Shown here in pieces: positions 63,878 through 64,000 of a DNA stretch of 64,000 nucleotides (positions are counted from its first letter, which is position 1; each line of letters opens with the position of its first letter). The position numbers were made by a program, and so were the translations under genes. The notes below the pieces were generated by a model that was given only the letters and a program-made list of their open reading frames with translations, was not told the DNA's origin and searched no databases. The stretch is from Paracoccaceae bacterium (GTDB lineage Bacteria > Pseudomonadota > Alphaproteobacteria > Rhodobacterales > Rhodobacteraceae): contig JAQWSE010000005.1 of the NCBI GenBank assembly GCA_029243395.1, positions 186,001-250,000 on the forward strand. Reading direction: 5' to 3'.

Positions 63878-64000
63878 GTGGTCAACACGGTACCCGCACC
63901 CGCAGGAGAATCTAAAATTTACCACCATTTGCCCACAGCTACGGAAAAAAATCATAGCTTCCTAAAGGACAGACCACAACATGAGTGTGGCGTGTTTGGT
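63878..64000 (+). CDS. purF: Amidophosphoribosyltransferase PurF, N-terminal start (cut by window edge)
   Basis: Only 41 codons are visible, starting at a GTG after an in-frame TGA. The reading ends RPQHECGVFG, which is the conserved start of the PurF glutaminase domain: the Cys becomes the N-terminal nucleophile after removal of the propeptide (36 residues here). PurF makes phosphoribosylamine, the first step of purine synthesis. No ATG is available in this frame; the start codon is therefore uncertain. Confidence 0.72.
   Translation, partial: MVNTVPAPAGESKIYHHLPTATEKNHSFLKDRPQHECGVFG

Overview
The window reads as an AT-rich chromosome segment (GC looks well under 45% by eye, not computed) from a marine planktonic alphaproteobacterium. 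The clues are a DddP-type DMSP lyase, a second cupin DMSP-lyase-like gene, an L-fucose breakdown cluster, DgcN/DgcA D-glutamate genes, TRAP and CUT2 importers, a photolyase and a divinyl-chlorophyllide-reductase-like gene. I cannot fix the genus; SAR116/Rhodospirillales-like or a low-GC roseobacter relative would both fit.

1-10.1 kb: end of a TRAP transporter large subunit, an aminotransferase, small stress/envelope genes (4-TM protein, GFA-domain protein, SOUL protein), then a CUT2 sugar ABC importer (binding protein, stem-loop, two permeases, fused ATPase) running into L-fuconate dehydratase and facing a mutarotase and an L-fuconolactonase: a probable L-fucose/6-deoxyhexose uptake and oxidation module. 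10.3-13.3 kb: dddP, an HD-domain (PhnZ/MIOX-like) protein and an alpha/beta hydrolase on one strand. 13.3-16 kb: a GAF-domain gene broken by one stop codon, then dgcN-dgcA. 16-29 kb: sterol-desaturase-like membrane protein, BciA-like reductase, nitrogen-compound hydrolases (TRZ/ATZ amidohydrolase, ureohydrolase, DDAH), an SDR, a frameshifted ABC1 kinase, a DRE-TIM aldolase-like enzyme without the usual Arg, a MATE exporter, a GGCT and an FAD oxidoreductase.

29-55.2 kb is accessory and mosaic. A tRNA-Asn(GUU) gene (55125-55199, minus) is the integration target. Four direct copies of its 3' end lie to its left (about 35.83, 36.02, 40.72 and 45.01 kb), one beside an intact tyrosine integrase (43821-44945) and two fused to truncated starts of the same integrase; a fourth integrase scrap is at 30.84 kb. 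Around these lie repeated TGTCAAC boxes and about nine copies of a word resembling the tRNA T-arm (GGTCGTAGGTTC). The segments carry a TPR-methyltransferase and a DadA/PuuB-like oxidase; a MORN-repeat/trypsin fusion and a small lipoprotein; and a LacI-controlled Dpp-type peptide ABC operon with NicX/M29-like, GATase-like and M19 dipeptidase genes. Left of the array are a TPR-methyltransferase, GST, FkbM methyltransferase, the cupin DMSP lyase-like gene and a type II sulfide:quinone oxidoreductase.

55.2-64 kb returns to ordinary chromosome: MBL-fold hydrolase, EnvZ-like histidine kinase, an ACAD10-like kinase/acyl-CoA dehydrogenase pair, photolyase, a DUF350 protein with an overlapping trypsin-like protease, an EamA transporter, and the start of purF at the right edge.
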